DNA of 64,000 bases, taken from positions 26,392-90,391 of the forward strand of contig JAJQGU010000044.1 in the NCBI GenBank assembly GCA_021200315.1. Reading direction: 5' to 3'. The first letter of the stretch is position 1. Each line of letters opens with the position of its first letter. This stretch comes from Akkermansiaceae bacterium (GTDB lineage: Bacteria; Verrucomicrobiota; Verrucomicrobiia; Verrucomicrobiales; Akkermansiaceae). Shown piece by piece: positions 60,898 to 64,000 of this stretch. The notes under the pieces are model-generated. The model saw only the letters and a list, made by a program, of their open reading frames with translations, did not search any database and was not told the DNA's origin. The translations under genes were made by a program, and so were the position numbers.

Positions 60898-61989
60898 ATG
60901 GCGGAACAGGCTGTCAATATGGCGGTATTCGGAAGCGACGAAGGAGTCGTCTCGGCCGAGGCGAAGCGTGTATTCACAGAATGGACGCAAGGCACAGATT
61001 CCTTTGCGCATGAAATAATCGACGGTTCCTGCGCCACGGTGGACGAGGCGGATTCCCTCTGCGCCGAGGTAATTGCCGCATTGAGGACTCCTCCATTCTT
61101 CCCCGGCCCGAAAGTAGTGTGGCTGAGAGGCGCGAATTTCCTTGGCGATACAGTCCAAGCCCGTTCGGAAATCGTGCAGAGGCGTCTTGAAGATCTGGCG
61201 GACTGCCTCGGCCGCCTGCCCGTCCAAATGCGTTTTCTGCTCTCCGCGGGCGGGATCGACAAACGCCGCTCCTTTTTCAAAAAACTGCAGCTATATGCCG
61301 AATGCCGGGAATTTACCAAGATCGACACCGCTCGGCAAGGTTGGGAGACAGAACTCTCCTCCCTGGTGATCAGGACAGCGGAGAAACGCGGCCTCCAATT
61401 TTCCTCGCAGGCTCTCGAGCTTTTTATCCATCGCGTGAATGAATCCTCGCGGCAGATCGCCAGTGAACTCGACAAGATTGACGTGTATCTTGGTCCCTCC
61501 CGCCGTCAAGTAACTGAGGAGGATGTGGAACTGATGGTGGCTGTTTCGAGGACGGGCGTAGTGTTCGAAATATCTCGCGCGCTCGAAGCCGGCAATTGCC
61601 GGCAGGCTATCGCTCTGGTGAACCGCCAGCTCGAAATCGGAGAGCAGCCGGTGGCGATCATGCGTGCGGCGGTTATTCCCTCCATGCGCAATTGCCTGGT
61701 CGCCGGCGTCCTGATTAAGACCTACGGTCTTTCCGCCGCCAACAGCCGTGAATTTGAACACTGGATCGCCTCTCTTCCCGCCGAGGCTCAGGCCATCATT
61801 CCCCGCAAGAAGGACGGCTCTCTAAGCGTCTACCCGATCTTCCTGGCCGCGCGGAGATGCGCGGAAACGCCGCTCCACGTGCTCAAAAAAAGGCTGGCTG
61901 CCTGCGCCGACGCCGACCGCGCCCTCGTGTCGAGCGGGCTCGACGCGAGGGATATTTTCTACAAGCTGTTCGCAGCTCTCACCGCATAA
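60898..61989 (+). CDS. holA: DNA polymerase III subunit delta
   Basis: HolA is the clamp-loader subunit that opens the sliding clamp. The 363-residue product starts [20 protein letters not shown]. The N-terminal domain (about 1-150; [40 protein letters not shown]) resembles the delta Rossmann-like part, the middle shows FHRV-type pairing ([30 protein letters not shown]) and the C-terminus is helical ([20 protein letters not shown]). These are HolA features, but the family is divergent. The stop overlaps the mnmG start by one base (TAATG), implying coupling. The upstream frame before ATG 60898 is not conserved. Confidence 0.85.
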   Translation: MAEQAVNMAVFGSDEGVVSAEAKRVFTEWTQGTDSFAHEIIDGSCATVDEADSLCAEVIAALRTPPFFPGPKVVWLRGANFLGDTVQARSEIVQRRLEDLADCLGRLPVQMRFLLSAGGIDKRRSFFKKLQLYAECREFTKIDTARQGWETELSSLVIRTAEKRGLQFSSQALELFIHRVNESSRQIASELDKIDVYLGPSRRQVTEEDVELMVAVSRTGVVFEISRALEAGNCRQAIALVNRQLEIGEQPVAIMRAAVIPSMRNCLVAGVLIKTYGLSAANSREFEHWIASLPAEAQAIIPRKKDGSLSVYPIFLAARRCAETPLHVLKKRLAACADADRALVSSGLDARDIFYKLFAALTA

Positions 61990-63905
61990 TGCCGGCCGCC
62001 TCTTTCCAGAAATTCGACGTGCTGGTGATCGGAGGCGGTCACGCCGGAATCGAAGCCGCCCTGGCCGCCGCACGGCTGGGCTGTTCATCGGCTCTGATCA
62101 CACAGAATCTCGACACAATCGGCCAGATGTCGTGTAACCCGGCCATAGGCGGACTCGCCAAAGGGCATATTGTGCGCGAGATCGACGCACTCGGCGGCGC
62201 CATGGGTCTCAACGCCGATGCTACAGGCATCCAATTCCGCATGCTCAACGCTTCCAAGGGACCCAGCGTGCGGGCGCCGCGTACCCAATGCGACAAACTC
62301 GCCTACCGCGCCCGCATGAAACACGTCGTGGAAACGACACCCGGAGTGAGTCTGTTTCAAGGCGAAGTGGTGGATATCCGCGTCGACGCCGCAGGGCGCG
62401 TGCGCGGTGTGACAACCGCCTGGGGCACCGACCTCGAAGCCCGCAGCGTCGTCTTGTGTGCGGGAACATTCATGCACGGATTGCTGCATGTGGGTCTGCG
62501 CCATCTGCCCGGCGGCCGCTTGGGTTGCCCCCCTTCAGGCATATCGGCCGCGCTCACCCGTCTGGGCTTTCCCCTCGCTCGCTTCAAGACGGGCACATCT
62601 CCGCGCGTCAAGAAGTCCACTATCGATTTCAAGGCATGCTCCGTCCAACTCGGCGATGACCCCCCGCCGCTCTTCAGCCTGCGTTCCGCCGTTCTTCTGC
62701 ATCGGGAGACCGAACCCGCCTGCACGCTCAACCTGTTCGCCGATTCCGAATTCAAGATCCGGCAAAGCGACTGCTTCATCACCTTCACCACGGAGAGAAC
62801 GCATGACATCATCCGCGCCAATTTGAGGCACAGTCCGCTCTACAGCGGAATAATCGAGGGCACGGGACCGCGCTACTGCCCTTCGATCGAAGACAAGATC
62901 ATGCGCTTCGCGGACAAACCCCGCCACCAGATCTTCCTCGAACCCGAAGGCCGCAGCACCGAAGAATTCTATCTCAACGGCGTCTCCACCTCCCTGCCCT
63001 GCGCCGCGCAGCTCGAGTTCATCCACACCATCCCCGGCCTCGAACGCGCAGAGCTCATCCGCCCCGGATACGCGGTGGAATACGACTTCGTTCCTCCTGT
63101 TGAGTTGTTTTCCACACTCGAAACCAAGCGTGTGGAGAACCTCTATTTCGCCGGCCAGATCAACGGCACTTCAGGCTACGAGGAAGCCGCCGCCCAAGGG
63201 CTGATTGCCGGAGCCAACGCATCCCTCAAGCTGCGCGGACTCCCCCCCCTCGTGCTGCGGCGCGACCAGTCCTACATCGGCGTGATGATCGATGACCTCG
63301 TCACCCGCGGCATCGACGAGCCTTACCGCATGTTTACCAGCCGCGCCGAAATGCGTCTTCTGCTGCGACAGGACAACGCCGACCTCCGCCTGACCCCCCT
63401 TGCCGCCTGGCTCGGACTCGTCCCCGACGCCGCCGGAAAAGCCGCGGAAGAGAAAAAAGAGGCGATCACACGAGGCGTTGAGAAAATCCGCACGATGCAC
63501 CATGACGGGATCCCTCTCGACCTCTGGCTGCGCCGGCCCGACAACTCTTGGAAGGCTCTGCCGAATCCCCTGCGGACAATGTTCCATGTGGAACTATGGG
63601 ATCAAATCGTCACGGAGATCGCCTATGCCGGCCACATCGAACGCCAGCTCAAGCAGGCCGAACGCATCGTCAGACTTGAAGGACGCCCCATCCCGGCCGA
63701 TCTGGACTACTCCCGCATTCATGGTCTCAAGACCGAGGCAGTGCAAAAACTCAGCCGCATCAAGCCCTCCTCCATCGGTCAGGCTTCCCGCATCCCCGGC
63801 GTCACTCCGGCGGACATTTCATTGCTGCTCGTCTGGCTCGTCAAACGCGGGAACTCCGGCGAACTGCAGAGGAAAACCTCCGCGACGTCATCCGACGCAC
63901 CGTGA
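61989..63905 (+). CDS. mnmG: tRNA uridine-5-carboxymethylaminomethyl modification enzyme MnmG (GidA)
   Basis: With MnmE it forms the cmnm5U modification at the wobble base of several tRNAs, using FAD. The 638-residue product starts [20 protein letters not shown] with the FAD-binding glycine loop, then [20 protein letters not shown] and [22 protein letters not shown] block ([20 protein letters not shown]). [17 protein letters not shown], then HQIFLEPEG, is the second hallmark. The C-terminal helical domain ([34 protein letters not shown]) is present. Starts overlap holA by one base. mnmE, rsmG and parA, often close by, are not in the window. Confidence 0.96.
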   Translation: MPAASFQKFDVLVIGGGHAGIEAALAAARLGCSSALITQNLDTIGQMSCNPAIGGLAKGHIVREIDALGGAMGLNADATGIQFRMLNASKGPSVRAPRTQCDKLAYRARMKHVVETTPGVSLFQGEVVDIRVDAAGRVRGVTTAWGTDLEARSVVLCAGTFMHGLLHVGLRHLPGGRLGCPPSGISAALTRLGFPLARFKTGTSPRVKKSTIDFKACSVQLGDDPPPLFSLRSAVLLHRETEPACTLNLFADSEFKIRQSDCFITFTTERTHDIIRANLRHSPLYSGIIEGTGPRYCPSIEDKIMRFADKPRHQIFLEPEGRSTEEFYLNGVSTSLPCAAQLEFIHTIPGLERAELIRPGYAVEYDFVPPVELFSTLETKRVENLYFAGQINGTSGYEEAAAQGLIAGANASLKLRGLPPLVLRRDQSYIGVMIDDLVTRGIDEPYRMFTSRAEMRLLLRQDNADLRLTPLAAWLGLVPDAAGKAAEEKKEAITRGVEKIRTMHHDGIPLDLWLRRPDNSWKALPNPLRTMFHVELWDQIVTEIAYAGHIERQLKQAERIVRLEGRPIPADLDYSRIHGLKTEAVQKLSRIKPSSIGQASRIPGVTPADISLLLVWLVKRGNSGELQRKTSATSSDAP

Positions 63906-64000
63906 ATTCCCGCCGCCCCGGAAAGGAAAAACGCACCCGCCTACAGCATTTTGAATGCTACAGCAACCACAATCGTCTAATTTCTTTGAAAGGTTAATGG
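63906..64000. other. Sequence after mnmG at the window end
   Basis: The last 95 bases hold a small hairpin (AGCATT, TTG, AATGCT at 63945-63959) without a T-run, which may be a weak terminator. No gene start is secure before the edge. Confidence 0.4.

Noticed and set aside
1..64000. CRISPR arrays, prophage, insertion sequences, rRNA or tRNA genes
   Set aside because: No repeat-spacer pattern, transposase, phage structural gene or RNA signature was found by reading; the two recombinases stand alone.

Overview
The window looks like chromosomal DNA from a Gram-negative, mucin-associated member of the Verrucomicrobiota, most likely Akkermansiaceae or a close relative. This is inferred from gene content: an LpxC-FabZ fusion, a TPR-secretin with a membrane partner, family 2 and family 16 glycoside hydrolases, a sialic-acid lyase/epimerase pair, an autotransporter, and solitary tyrosine recombinases. 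Most of the sequence is GC-rich; a visibly AT-richer patch lies at about 53.1-55.7 kb. No rRNA, tRNA, CRISPR array, prophage or insertion sequence was found.

Layout. 1-6 kb: the 3' part of proS, then on the minus strand rpmH-rnpA-yidD-yidC and the fused lpxC/fabZ. 6-28.4 kb, mostly plus strand: cdaA with a tiny overlapping CdaR-like anchor gene, bioD, rpoD with a duplicated region 1.1, a secretin operon (secretin, membrane protein, acyltransferase, folD), an MBL-fold hydrolase, a DEAD-box helicase, ruvC, glnS, then a tight run ribBA-tonB-exbB-exbD-def followed by an enoyl-thioester reductase and a uracil-DNA glycosylase-like protein. Two paralogous tyrosine recombinases on the minus strand interrupt (7.7-8.7 kb) and end (28.4-29.5 kb) this block.

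29.6-48.1 kb, minus strand: a DEDDh exonuclease, an autotransporter, an adenosine-derivative deaminase (mtaD type), a membrane protein, a GH2 glycosidase, DAHP synthase, a pseudopilin-like protein with an Arg/Ser tail, a small beta-barrel protein, a coupled DUF167-hisA-pfkA group, a D,D-carboxypeptidase homologue with altered active-site motifs, the nanA-AGE sialic acid pair, ssb, and a large exported protein of unknown function. 48.4-50.2 kb: a plus-strand lipoprotein amidase and a GH16 enzyme. 50.3-55.4 kb, minus strand: avtA-yicC-gmk, then the AT-richer two-gene glycan patch (pyruvyl-transferase-like, apparently truncated, and a GT2). 55.7-63.9 kb, plus strand: argD, metY, cysK, thiE, thiM, holA, mnmG.

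How the genes work together: GH2, GH16, nanA and the epimerase fit host-glycan foraging; TonB/ExbB/ExbD, the secretin, the pseudopilin and the autotransporter belong to envelope transport; metY-cysK serve sulfur amino acid synthesis. Several promoters place the -10 element only 7-13 bases before the start codon, suggesting leaderless or very short-leader mRNAs. The observations most worth a second look are the micro-CdaR gene, the duplicated sigma region 1.1, the degenerate D,D-carboxypeptidase, and the short promoter-to-start spacing.
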